Origin: Oikopleura dioica | Taxonomy: Eukaryota; Chordata; Appendicularia; Copelata; Oikopleuridae | Direction of reading: 5' to 3' | Assembly: GCA_907165135.1 (NCBI GenBank) | Contig: OU015566.1 | Span: forward strand, 10,958,157-11,022,156 | DNA: 64,000 nucleotides | Part shown: positions 1-11,341 of the stretch, piece after piece | Layout of the letters: each line of letters opens with the position of its first letter | Position numbering within the stretch: the first letter of the stretch is position 1 | The notes under the pieces: generated by a model | Seen by the model: only the letters and a program-made list of their open reading frames with translations | Told to the model about the DNA's origin: nothing | Databases searched by the model: none | Program-made: the position numbers and the translations under genes

Positions 1-123
1 TGAAAGCTCGCGGATTTGTTTTATTATGCTGTCTGTACAACGGATTCGGAAAATTCATAATTTTGCGGCTCCGAGCTTTGATATAAAAAAAACCGCGCAA
101 ATTTCAAGTGACTTCCTCAGAAA

Positions 124-838
124 TTATAAATTTGCAATTAATTTACTGTAATTTGAATGAAATTGAGAATCCGTGTCATTAGGCTGGACGGAGGCTAATT
201 GGCAGCTTGCAAAATACGCTGCTTCAACATATTCAGCCGATTGCTTCTCGCGTGGATAATCCCAAAAGTTCTTCAAAATTGAGTGTTCCTCAAGCACCTC
301 CCGGAAGACCAACCGTCTAGTTCGATTCGATTCGTCTTTTTTCATGGCTTTTTTCCGTTCACCGAGGTAAAATATTTATCCAAAGATCAAAGAGAATATT
401 CGCGGCTGCGTTATGCAAGATGGCCAGAAAAGCCGCATGCGGCTTTATTCGGAGCAGTGCTCTGAGAGCACCTTATCTTCAATTAGAAATAGTTCGGTCT
501 TCATTCCTTCTCTCGCAAAAAAGGTGAAAACGTCTTGATTTATCATTTATGATTCCCGCGTGGGTCAATTTGTTTTTCACCTTATTACAAATTCTAATTG
601 AATTAGCCAGCACTCGCCTTTCATCAAATAAGCCCGTCCCTGTAAGTGGCGGTTTCGGTCTCTCTTTCGCCGGTTTTAGCGCCGATTTTGGCTTCTTCCG
701 CGTTCTCGAACTTGAGTTTTCGGACATTTCTCGAGGTGATCTCTCTTCTCCGTTTGTTTCAGAAAGTGCAGGATCCGACGAGTGAATGGAGATATACTCT
801 GGGGAAATTGAACCTTCGGCAAGTGACTCTTGATCCAT
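124..838 (-). CDS. Unrecognised protein gene, two candidate exons
   Basis: Two minus-strand open segments look coding. One runs from an ATG at 838 down to about 640; it is rich in Ser, Glu, Lys and Pro and looks like a disordered N-terminus. The other runs 345 to 124 and ends in a stop. It encodes a 73-residue mixed helical stretch with no motif I recognise. A usable acceptor between them was not identified, so joining them as one gene is an inference. The plus strand also has a GTAAGT-like site at 642, so a short plus-strand transcript cannot be excluded. No function is proposed. Confidence 0.35.
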
Positions 839-870
839 TTAGAAAAATTGCAACCTGAATGTATAAACAT

Positions 871-1639
871 GTATGAATTTGGACACTCAGCCCGGGGCTA
901 ATAATCCCGTCTTACACCGGGCAGATGTCTCGTGAAGAAAATAAAAATATGAAAATAAAGATGATTGGAAGAAAGGGTTCGAAATTATTCTCTGCATATT
1001 TTTACCTCAATAAAGTATTTTGATAATGAAAAAATGACAATTTTCGAAAAACTTCGGAGAATAAAAATTCGAAAACTTGAAAATTGGACCACACAAAAGG
1101 TCAGATGAAAATGTCTATAGACAACGTAATGTCTACTTTTGAAATTTTAACAGTACCAAGTTGATTTTGCGAAGAAAAATAGGTTTTCCATGACAGGGAA
1201 TCATCAAAAAAGTCATCAAGTTGATATAATGTATTGATTTTATCGGGAAATATTTGAAAATATTTATTTTACAAAATCTAATTTTTACCAAAAAATTCTT
1301 TCTAAAATATGCTTCTTTGACGAATTTACCTTTTGAAAAGTTTCCACCGCGATTTCTTCACCGTTAATCCCTTCTTCGTAACTTTATCCTTTCTTTCATC
1401 TCTAGAAAAACTTCTTTACGCTTTCATAATTCTTTCTGTCTCCTTGAATCCGTGAAATTTCGACTTTTGTTTATTTGATTTTCGCAATTTAGAAAAATTC
1501 CATATTTCGACGATTCTGAAAGGCGACTTTGGAGAGAGCGACGCGCGGGCCAATCAAAAAATTGCGAGATTTCGTCTCTCTGAGTGATTTCTGAGTGATC
1601 TTTGAAAGAGAGAATTTAGAGAAGAGAATAATCTTCAGA
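871..1639. other. Intergenic region upstream of GPATCH11
   Basis: AT-rich sequence with no open frame worth reporting. It contains T-runs and short purine tracts but no clear TATA box or repeat. It presumably holds the promoter and 5' leader of the GPATCH11 homologue; a short leader (1595-1639) is in frame with the chosen ATG, but homology starts at 1640. Confidence 0.5.
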
Positions 1640-2692
1640 ATGTCCGATTCCGAAGATGACTACATGTCCGACGCTTTTCTCAGCAAACTGGAAGACACTC
1701 GCCCGGGGCTAATTCAAGGAAAGAAAGCGGAAAAACTGATGAAGGAAGAAAAGATCAAGGTAACTTTTTCACCCTTCTTTTGATGGGGTTTTTCTAAGCT
1801 AAAGTTTTAACCAAGCAAAAAGATAGAGAGCATCGCGAAATGCAAAAGAATAAATTTGCGAGGAAGAAGATCGCTGAACTGATGGTTGACATTCGAGAGG
1901 AACGGATTTCTTTTCATTATTGAAAAAAATTTAACAAACTAGATTTTTAATCCACAAAAAAAGGAAGCTCTGTCAACTTCGATGATAGTAAACGAGCCAG
2001 AAAATAAGGGACTCGCGATGATGCAGAAAATGGGTTTCAAAATCGGCACTGGTCTCGGAAAAGACGGCGAAGGAAGAAGAAATCCAGTTCAAATTGGAGA
2101 AGTGAAAGAAGACAAGAAAGGAATCGGAATAGCAACCGCTAGGCAGCAGAAGATAATCAACGAAGAGAGGATAAATCAGATCAATTTGAAGAGGAAGATG
2201 GCGGAAGAACAAACTACGAAGAGCTTTAAGAATACTACGAGACAGAAAAATATCGGTAAACTTGCCCTAGAAATAGATAAAACACCTTTTTTACTCCATT
2301 ACCTTTTTGTCTTCTGATTATCTCGTGAATACCAGTTCTCTTCAGAAAACACGCTCGTAAAATTCATCCGAAAAGCTCAAAAATCCTGCTACGATCTTGA
2401 CTCACAAGAATCTCGGTCCCGAAAATCCGATTTTTTCTGGCCTCCCGGAGTTGTCCGCTCTCTTACTGCCAAGAAAGCCAGGCTCATCGACCAAACCGAC
2501 CAGTCCTTCCACGACGACCGGGAAGAAGATGGCTTAGATGAATTTGATTCAGAAAAACTGATTGTTGAAATAACGGAATATCTTCGAGAAAAGTACTTTT
2601 TCTGCGTCTACTGCGCTGTAAAATTTACCGATAGTGATGATCTTGTTCAAAACTGCCCTGGAAACTGCCATACTTTGCATGATGAAGACTAA
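1640..2692 (+). CDS. GPATCH11: G-patch domain protein 11 (CCDC75 family)
   Basis: Four exons (1640-1759, 1816-1884, 1964-2255, 2346-2692) give a 275-residue protein, close to the vertebrate length. The N-terminus MSDSEDDYMSDAFLSKLEDT matches the family start, followed by RPGL and a charged helix. The G-patch lies around residues 75-120 (ENKGLAMMQKMGFKIGTGLG). The C-terminus carries the family signature with paired cysteines (FFCVYCAV ... NCPGNCHTLHDED). The second intron uses GTTGAC as donor; this choice reproduces the human spacing between the coiled segment and the G-patch. Vertebrate GPATCH11 is reported in the nucleus and at kinetochores; G-patches usually bind RNA or activate DEAH helicases. 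The next gene starts 100 bp downstream on the same strand, as in an operon. Confidence 0.88.
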
Positions 2693-2792
2693 ATTAGCCG
2701 AAATTGAATTTCAAATGTGATTTATATTTGATTTATTGGGGAAATGACACCGACAACTATTTATTAAGAAGTTTCATTTTAGAAAAAAAAAC

Positions 2793-3436
2793 ATGAATCG
2801 GATAATTTTGAATCGGCCAAGTGTGCTTCTCCAGTCGATTAGATTCAAGGGCGATAATCAGCATTCAACAGGTAGCCTATCAATCCGCGAATATGGCCAG
2901 TCTTCCATAGAACAAGTTTCATTTTAAATTGTATAAAAAAATTTATTCATAAAATATTGCTTTGAATAAAATGTTAATTTCCTTTCCTAAACAAAATTTA
3001 GGGCCGACGATGCGTCATAATTGGCGCCAACGAAATGATCGTCGAACGATGCTCAAATCTAAAATGAAGCATATTGTCAAGTACTGATTTATCTATTATC
3101 ATCTTTCTAACTCTTTCCCAGGAATAATTTGAAAGTGGTTTACTCGCCCGAAACTGGAGCTAGCCATCTTGCCGGACAATTGGACCCAGTTGCGTACAAC
3201 ATTGTAAGAACGGAGACGCAGAGGATGATGGACGAAAGAACAGGTAAACGCCGAAATGAAAGAGCTAGGGAAAAAAATCCATTTTAGAGCGAATCGAAAA
3301 CTATTTGGAAAAAGAAGTTGCTCGAATGAAAAAAGAAGGAGTCCGCCCAATTGAAATTGAAAACGAAAAATTAAAAATCATTAACGATTTCAAAGGAAAC
3401 GACTTTTATTATATGCCTTCTCAGATGTCCAAATAA
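2793..3436 (+). CDS. Small basic protein, probably mitochondrial, family not recognised
   Basis: Four exons (2793-2871, 3002-3080, 3122-3243, 3288-3436) join in frame to 142 residues. The first 20 residues are basic and amphipathic with no acids (MNRIILNRPSVLLQSIRFKG), typical of a mitochondrial presequence. A basic stretch rich in Arg follows, then a helical, charged C-terminal half. It could be a mitochondrial ribosomal or assembly protein; I could not match it to a named family. It lies 100 bp behind GPATCH11 and 100 bp ahead of the next gene, all on one strand. A pyrimidine-rich ...TTTTAG lies 11 bp before the ATG, which fits spliced-leader addition within an operon. Confidence 0.7.
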
Positions 3437-3536
3437 ATATTTTTCTCTAGAACGTTCTTTTTCATCCTCTTTGTTTTTCATAAAATGGTCAGTTAGAAAA
3501 TTCACTTTTTCTGAATTGAGATTTGAAAAGAATGCG

Positions 3537-6500
3537 ATGGAACTGCTAGAGGATCGTTCTAGTGTGTTAATTCCGTCGCTGACCTCTCGGTCCCAGTTGT
3601 CTCAACTGACCGAGAGCGAGGCCGACCTGCCAACTGGGATCAGGTCGGAGCCGGTCGGCTTCAATGCCAGAATTCCGACCGAGAATGGAGCGGTGAGCCA
3701 AAGCACGCCGCTTCTGACGGAGCAGTTTCTCAGATCGGAGTTCAACCAGGAGGATACCATGTACTTACAGGTAAATACTTGATTCTTATCAAACTGAAAA
3801 TTCGAGGAAAAATTATATTCATATAGAGTCAACTCATCTGTTTAGCTTAAATCCCATACGAAATAATGTTAACCTTATCACTAGGGCCTGCTTAATGAAC
3901 AGCACGAAACATGGTATCCCAAATTCGCCAGCGAAAAGAAATGGGTCGGCGAAAAAATTCGCGACAACTGCGCCCAAACTGATGCAAATGAAATCTACCC
4001 GATGAAAGATCTCATGCAACTTGCTGAAACACTCAAAGCCAAAATGGCCGAAGTCGAGAAGAAGCAGGGTCTTTCATGGGAAACCGTCGACGCTATTTAT
4101 CACAAAAATATTACCGAAAAGGTAACACTGACTTTTCTTGCATCAGTTTTTATTCTCGTTATTCAGGCATTTATGATATACGAAAGAACAAATAGAGAAC
4201 TCGACAGACAATACAAAGAAGCGAATTCTAGCGACGCGGGAAGGATCAAAAAGTCAACTCAACGATGCTATTGCTAAAATCAAATCACAGTACAAAGGTA
4301 CCCCTCTCCCAAAAATCCTCCTTTTTATTCGTTTTCAGAATATTATGACATGGAGCTGAAGAAAATCTTCAACAAGGCAAATCAAAACCGAACTCTACCG
4401 AATTTCGATTCTCTACCACCGGTAGATTCCGGCGATACGAGCAGCGAATTATTGATTCAAATACAGCAGTTGACCGCAGAAAATGATTACTTGAAGGAAG
4501 AACTTGAAAAGAACAAAACGCCCAAAGGAATGATTTACATAGATTAGCTTGGTTAGCGGACATTATAAACAAACGGACATTATAAACAAACGGACATTAT
4601 AAACAAAACGGATATTATAAACATTTTTTAATTTATGAAAATCAGAACGGACATTATAAACAAAACGGACATTATAAACAAACGGACATTATAAACAAAA
4701 TAAAAAATGTTTATAATGTCTGTCTGTTTATAATGTCCGTTTTGTTTATAATGTCCGTTGTCACTTTCAGAAATTCAAGAAATGTTTATAATGTCCGTTT
4801 TGTTTATAATGTCCGTTTGCAATTTCGGAATTCCATTGGAATCGTTACAAAGGATAAACTATACACACTTAAGGGATCCCCCCTGTTTTTTCAACTCTTT
4901 GATAAGGGTCTATGTTTGACATTTTTAGATTCCCAGTTTTCTGAGGATCATTTTGATGTGTCACATGACCCCCTTACGAACATCTATCCCCGAGATTTTG
5001 GCCTTCAAAAATTGCAAAAATGCATATAAATTGTACTTAGCGTGAAAATCCGAGTATTTTCGGTTTTTTACTGTCATCTAAATAAGCCATAAGGGGTCTT
5101 TTGAAAGCTTAGAATCTGCCGATTAAAAATATAATAACCGCATAAGAAATTTTTGCCCATTTGTTGGCGCTAGAGAGCAATGAAAGACCAAGAACGCCAA
5201 AAATAGCTACAGATGGTTGTTCTTAAGAAACTTTTTTTATAACTTGACCAAATGGGCGTTCTGTACTAAAAATTAAAGATTAAGCTCTATTCTACCTAAA
5301 TCTTAGCTCAGATCGAGCCTATCTAAGCCTGAATTTCTATTCAAAAATGGCCAAAAATGGCGTTTTTTCGAATTTCTTGAATTTTGGCACCTCCTAGAGG
5401 TAGGTTTGCCTTGAGCAAATTGTTTCTCTGTACTAGAAAATAGCGGATAGCACACCAGCTTTCAGAAGAGCTATTGAACGTCCCGATTCAAAATCAAAAT
5501 CATTGAAGGAGTGTGCGCTTCGCGCTTGAATTGAAGGAAACTACTTTTTGGTTAACCTTTTTGCTAATTCTGTCCAAAATGATAAAAATTACGGAATCGA
5601 AAATAATTTTTATTGCGAAAAAATCTGAATTTTTGTAACGGCGTTGCAAATTTGTAATGTAGCCGCCCGTCCCCCAATCTGACAGCAAATCCTCGAGTAC
5701 ACTTACATTTTTAAGTAGCAAACTCATTGCGTTAGCAGGGATAGACTTTCTTAATCAAAAATTTTATCATAGGTTAAATTTTTTCGATTCATATTTCAAA
5801 AAAATTTTCTCGAGGGAGGGTCACTTTAAGTGTGTATACCGATGAAAGTAGGGGGTTTATCCTTTGTAACGATTCAAATGGAATTCCGAAATTGCAAACG
5901 GACATTATAAACAAAACGGACATTATAAACAGACAGACATTATAAACATTTTTTATTTTGTTTATAATGTCCGTTTGTTTATAATGTCCGTTTTGTTTAT
6001 AATGTCCGTTCTGATTTTCATAAAATAAAAAATGTTAATAATGTCCGTTTTGTTTATAATGTCCGTTTGTTTATAATGTCCGTTTGTTTATAATGTCCGC
6101 TAACCGATTAGCTTGCGTTTGTTTTTTCTCTACAGTTGTAAATCTTCGCTACAGTAATCGTCGACAATACAGCGCTTGATGCAGCGAAAGCGGAATTATC
6201 CAAAACGAAAAAGAAGCTGGAACGCGTCAGTAACGAGAATCAAACTTTAGCGATCGACCTTGAAAAGGAGAAGAAGAAATTCGCTGCTGCAGATGAAAAT
6301 GTCAAGAAACTAGAGACCAGAGTGAAGGACGAAGTGATGAAGAGCAGTCAGCTTCAGTAAGTTTTCTTTATTTCTTTTTGATCGTTAATCTTATTGAATA
6401 TTTAAGAATCGCGCTGAATGAAGCAAATATGCGAATGCAACAGGCCCAAGCGACTCACCAGAAAGAAATGAAGCAGCTTGAATCGGATCTGACAAAGCAC

Positions 6501-7275
6501 GCGAATCAGCAACTTGAAGCTCTTCAGAAGAAGATGGACGAGGCGGTCAACAATGCGCAGAGCTCGATGGGCAGCGAAATTCAAAAGAAAGATCAAGAAA
6601 TCGCAACGCTCAAGGCTTCGATCGAAACTCTTCAAGCAAAGGTGAGCAATTTTTATTTGAAAACAAGGGTTTTAATTTTTCAGCATTTTATAAGGTTTTC
6701 TTGCTATTCGTTTTCTCTAGCTCGAAGAAGCTAAAAAAGCTCCGCCTCCACCACCACCTCGCAAAAAATCCATCGCTCCCGTTCGACGAGAGTCTGTAGC
6801 AAAAACGCCAGAAAAGAATGCAAAACGCGAAAAGCGTGAGGCTGTTGACGCTGATGGCGACATGCAAGCAGAGCTCGAGAAACTCAGAAAAGAGCACGCT
6901 AAAGTGAACAAGAACTGGGAGCGGCGATTTGAGATTTTGAGAGCGAGCTTGCACGAGATCAAGGATGAGGCGTTTATAAGAAGGAAGATCGAGCAACAAC
7001 CGCTGACGCTGCACAAAGCTTCGATAAGAATTAAAGAAAGAGTTGTTTCGCCGATCGCAAATTCGGAGATTCCAGCAGTCAAGTCTGAAGGTCTTCCACC
7101 GTTGAAGGTAAGCCCTCGTTCTTCAGAACTTCGAGAAATCATGCGACTTTTTCAGCCATCAGCTGGGAGAGAATCCGTAGCGCGAATGGTCCACGCTGAA
7201 AACGACGAATTCTTCAACTCCGACGATGATCCAGCTGAATCAGACGACGAGGACTTCAAGCCATTCCGACGATGA
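3537..7275 (+). CDS. Coiled-coil protein, family not recognised, split by a transposon
   Basis: Exons consistent in phase: 3537-3770, 3885-4121, 4167-about 4239 (end uncertain), 4339-4527, 6155-6356, 6407-6641, 6721-7107, 7156-7275. The product has a disordered N-terminus, long heptad-like helices rich in Lys, Glu and Gln across exons 4-6, a short proline run followed by basic residues at the start of exon 7, and an acidic C-terminal tail. The intron after exon 4 begins GAATGA rather than GT and has been enlarged to 1.6 kb by a foldback element; without the insert it would be about 63 bp. Exon 3 has a phase problem: either it stops at a second GA donor near 4240, or one base is missing. Likely cytoskeletal or ciliary by composition, but this is a guess. 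Confidence 0.7.
4551..4872 (+). repeat. Left arm of foldback element
   Basis: Seven forward copies of the unit CGGACATTATAAAC (one with a single change), then five inverted copies, so this arm alone can fold into a hairpin. Inside that is a unique 50-bp stretch that also recurs inverted in the right arm, ending near TATACACACTTAA. Confidence 0.9.
5826..6105 (-). repeat. Right arm of foldback element
   Basis: Inverse of the left arm: three forward copies of the 14-bp unit followed by seven inverted copies, ending CCGCTAACC. It lacks one pair of units found in the left arm (around 4750-4790), so the two arms differ in length by about 40 bp, as expected from slippage within the unit array. Confidence 0.88.
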
Positions 7276-7451
7276 TCTTTTCAATTTCTGTAAAAATCTA
7301 TTTTTATACTTATGCAAATTAATTACCATTACTATTCAAATACAGTTATTTATTTTCCTACAAAAGAAGACACCGATTTTGCTTGTTTTGATGCGCCAAA
7401 ACAGTCGTAAAATGTGAAAAAGCACCGAAATCTTTTCCAATTAATTTTAGC

Positions 7452-8935
7452 ATGAGTAATGTACTGATTATTGCTTCAAAGAGCTATATGCGCGAGAAAA
7501 TTTTAAAAGCAACGAGAGCGGTTCTTTGTCCAGAAACATTCGTTTTTCATACATTAGGTAAATTCTATTTTGAAGTCAACGAAGACTATCGCCCCAAAAT
7601 AGAGAACGAAATAAATAATTAACGATTTTTTCGTCAGATGATTATCCGAATTCTGTCGCTTGGCTTAACTCAACGAAGCTACTTATTTCTATCGAGGGCG
7701 AATATGAAAAAAGTGTCAGAGAAAATGAACATCTAAAGAAATATATTGACGAAAAAAGGCTCCACTGCTGTCTTCGAGAGGAAGAAAAAGACATTGAGGA
7801 GTCTATTTTTGCAGGTTGGTTTCTCGCAAAAAGTTGTCTTTTTCTGAACCACTCGTAGAATTAAATAGATTCGGATTAACTGACGCACGGTCTGTCAAGA
7901 AAACATCTATCGACACTTCTGAGCCCGTGACTGCTTTCGACGGAACACTGGCGGATCGATTTTCAACCTGTTTTGTTAACTTTTCTGCTGAGAAAAAACT
8001 ATTATCCTCATCCGAAAACCATGGGAAAAACGAATCCGCTTTTGATTTTTCTAAGTTTTTCGCTGCCTGTGATTGTAAAGAGCTTGGACAGAGGGTAATT
8101 CATTTCCCGACGATTTCGAGTACGGAGGATGTATTTGGGAATAAATCGGAGGATTGGAAGGGATTGGTGGTTGTCGCGGATAGTCAAATAGCCGGAAAAG
8201 GGAGGAAGAAGAATCAGTGGATCTCTCCAGGGGGAAGTTTGGCGATGAGTTTTGGCTTTGAAGTTGATTTAGGAACGGCTTTCGTAATTTTTAGATGGTA
8301 AATATTTCAATAAAAAAGAGAGCGGGAAATATTCTGTGATGAATATTTCGCTTGTTTTCAAATATTTGCCAAGGCCTACTGAGAGAATATGAGCATCTCG
8401 CAGCGATCCAACATCTGGTCGGCCTTTCCGCCGTAAGTGCCTTGCGAGAGCTTTCAAAATCAGAGAATGTCTTCTGTAAATGGCCGAATGATATTTACTG
8501 GAAGCGAGAAATCAAACTCGGAGGGATTATTTCGAGAGCGAGTTTTATGGGAAGGACCCTGACGGTTTGTGTTGGAATCGGTGTTAATTTGAAGAATGAA
8601 AAGCCTTTCCCAGGTTTTTTTTGTTGATGTTTTGTGAATGCAATTTTGTTCTAGGAGCGTGTGTTTTAACAGAAACTGAAATTTTACGTGAAGAACTTAT
8701 GGCAAGGATCTTCAATAACGTCGAAGAAAACTTGCCAAAACTAAAGGACGGCTCATGGAGAAAAGAATACGAAAGTTTATGGCTACATAGCTCAGAAAAT
8801 GTCAAGTTTGAAGGGATGAAAGGAGTCGTGAAGGGCGTTGACATGGATGGCTTTTTGTTGGTAGAGAATGAAAATGGCGAAGGAAGAGTTATTTTTGCTT
8901 CAATTTTCGGTATAAAAAGTTTCGATGTTCAATGA
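7452..8935 (+). CDS. HLCS: Biotin-protein ligase (holocarboxylase synthetase)
   Basis: Five exons, 7452-7557, 7638-7780, 7834-8272, 8374-8613 and 8655-8935, join in phase to 402 residues if two introns use GA donors (7781 and 8273). It attaches biotin to acetyl-CoA, pyruvate, propionyl-CoA and methylcrotonyl-CoA carboxylases via biotinyl-AMP. The N-terminal part matches the amidotransferase-like region of animal HLCS. The catalytic core shows the biotinyl-AMP loop (GKGRKKNQWISPGGSLAMSF), KWPNDIY, and KLGGII with the catalytic lysine, then a small C-terminal barrel domain. The first Gly of the loop is preceded by AGKGRKK rather than GRGRRG, a conservative change. It is shorter than human HLCS (726 aa). 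It starts 177 bp after the coiled-coil gene on the same strand. Confidence 0.9.
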
Positions 8936-9448
8936 AGCAAATTTTATTTTTCATATCAAATTGGACATTAATAACTTTATGAACGTTAGCTAATGTTTCT
9001 CTTATATAAATTTTACGTCTAAGAAAGAGTCTAAGAACATCGATCATTCCATAAAATATCGTAAAAATGCGTTAAGCGTGAAAGTTTCAGGTAAAAAAAT
9101 AACTCCCTAAAGTTCTTACTATCGACACCGATAACAACTCATTTGATCTCATGGAAGGGCTCATACATTCCAAACGCTGACGACACGAATACAGTTTTCT
9201 CCCCATTACAGCTATATTTTCTGTGCCGCTGTTTCAATTTTACAGATTCTCACGATGCGTGATTCATTCTCGCGTTCCGATCCTAATTTCAACAAACTAA
9301 CAATCAAGCTCGTTCTGAACTTTCATGAACTTGCCGCTGGTCAGTTTGGCGCCGACTGCTCATTCTTGAAAAATTCCTAATCATTATTCATCGTTCAATG
9401 ATGAAATTGATTCTGTAACTATCATTTTCCTTTTTTATTATTGTCTTC
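8936..9448. other. Intergenic region
   Basis: About 510 bp of AT-rich sequence between HLCS and the next gene. No convincing open frame or repeat was seen. The last 30 bp are pyrimidine-rich and run into CTTCATG at the next start. Confidence 0.5.
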
Positions 9449-11286
9449 ATGAGAAGCGCGCGGCGGGACCAAATTTTCAAATTCAGAGGCAAGATAAAGA
9501 GCAACCCGGGTGATGAAGGGTTGAACGAAGAGTTTTTCTCGATGCCGGAACCTTCCAGGTCACTTTCGTTAGATCCACATTCGAATGGGAACGACAGGGA
9601 TAAGGGGATCTCAAGGCAGAGGCCCAGTTTGCCTCACAAGTCCAAAAGGTACTAAATGAGAAGCTTAAACCTTAAAACTAACAACCGGTACCAACATTCA
9701 GGCCTCCAACAGACGATGTTTTTGAACTCCACGAGGACGATTTCAGCGCTGGCGTCACTGTCGAGAACCTAAATCTTTTTGAAGCCAAGGAGCAACAGCA
9801 ACTAGAAATCCGCGATTTTTCCTTCTCCGATCTCCCTAATCTTCCTAAAGATTGTTTCTATGACCTTGAAACGCTGCACGATATCATCGAAAAATCTTCA
9901 AGCTGCGACGATGTCATCGCTCGCATTTTCCGAAATGAAGCGTTGAAAACAGATTTCATCGAAAAAATGTCAAAAGTTGGCGATTGCAATTTGCGTCTTG
10001 AAACGCCGCAGATCCTTTCTCTCAAGTCAGAAGATTCCAGCTATTCGACGTTCTTGTGTCACCTGTGCTTACGACCACGTCACCATGGATTTAGGACTGT
10101 CAGAGGAGAATCTATCGATGAATATGCTCAGCAAGATTCTCGTCTGAAATCGCTTTTCGAAGCAATTCGAAATATGCATCCAGATGCAATTTCTGTTGAA
10201 AACAAGGGCAGCTACCATGTTTCCATAGACGAAAAATCGAAGATGTTTCAATTCCGGAAGTTTCGAAAACCAAGATCGACGGTTGACGAAAAGAAGAAAA
10301 TCGGCCATGGAGCTCAGGCGATGCTAACAGCCGAACCGCTTTTTGACGAAGAAGCGAATTGTGTTGAAATTTGTCTAGAACTCGTCCGACTTCAGCGAAA
10401 ATCAGAGCTTCATCCGAACGGAATCAAATTAAAAAAACTCGAGGAAATTCTCCAACGAGCTGCGTCTGAATGCAGCTGGTCGAATTTCTCAACCATGGAA
10501 TGTCCCGCGTCAAAGAATAATGAGTACGCTGATTTTCCGATCTTAAAAATGGCCAATTTCATATATGAAAAAGAAAGGCGGAACGCAGATGGGCAGTTTA
10601 CCAAGTGGGTTCGAGAACACTTCCCAAAGATCCTTGTTACTGTCCGTGCCGCTGTATCTTTTCTCGAGAAAGAAATCGATTGGAGTAAATTTCAAGATCT
10701 AAAGAACATCAAAGAAATAAAACGACACTGGAGCAAAATCACTGAGCTTCGCGACAGCCAGATTCGAATCTCGGATCGGTACGAGCTTCGAGCATCGTTG
10801 AGGAAGCTCCCTGATGGACCGCGAAAAACGAAGATAGGAAAACTTCAGAGCGAATTTTTCCTCCTTATTCTTCGCAAACTCGACGATTCTTTTGCTGGGA
10901 GCGAGGATTGGAGAAAGACTTTCTCCAATGATTCTTCTTTTGGTGATTGGAAGTCGATTTTTGTCGCCAAGTCGGAATTGAAAACGAGATCGGAGACTTA
11001 TCAAAATAATTTGGAAGGACTAGTTCGATTCTGGGCGGCATTAATGCGCCAATCAATGGATCATTCATCTTTAAATTCTTCCTCCGTATTGAGGAAAGGG
11101 ATTTCAAAGGAAGTAATGAAAGAAATTGAAGCTTTATTGAAGTCAAGTGAGGCACCTTCTCCTTCGCAATTTATGCCTCAGCAACCGCCTACCCCAGCGA
11201 TTTCTGAGCAAATTTTCTCGTTCGAGCCAAGTAATGATGCAAAAGAAGACAGACAAATTATCATCGAAGGCATGGCTCCCTTTTAA
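9449..11286 (+). CDS. 594-residue protein of unknown family
   Basis: Two exons (9449-9648 and 9702-11286) with a 53-bp canonical intron give one 594-residue frame. The N-terminal 150 residues are acidic and low in order. A CHLC motif with a nearby HH (FLCHLCLRPRHHGF) lies in the first third and could bind a metal, but there is no full zinc-finger spacing. The rest is mostly charged alpha-helix with many Leu and Lys, ending in a Pro/Ser/Gln-rich tail. I do not recognise the family. The kinase-like frame begins about 55 bp after its stop on the same strand, so the two may be co-transcribed or even a single split gene. Confidence 0.75.
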
Positions 11287-11341
11287 CAGTTCATTTATTC
11301 GATTACACTGTTCATGAGCCAATTACAAAGCTATCGATATT

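Larger units (their letters stand above)
4551..6105. mobile_element. Foldback-type DNA transposon, non-autonomous
   Basis: A 1,555-bp insert bounded by GGTTAGCGG and its exact inverse CCGCTAACC. It is flanked by a perfect 9-bp duplication, GATTAGCTT, at 4542-4550 and 6106-6114. Both ends are long inverted repeats (about 320 and 280 bp) built from a 14-bp unit, CGGACATTATAAAC, present in both orientations inside each arm. The roughly 950-bp centre has only short open frames and no recognisable transposase. Long inverted repeats made of short tandem units plus a 9-bp target duplication are the hallmarks of Drosophila FB elements; Mutator-like elements also make 9-bp duplications. It sits in an intron of the coiled-coil gene, 23 bp after the donor. 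Confidence 0.9.

Noticed and set aside
4551-6105. Regular 14-bp units with spacers suggested a CRISPR-like array
   Set aside because: Spacers are only 3-4 bp A or T runs, units occur in both orientations, and the genome is animal; explained by the foldback arms.
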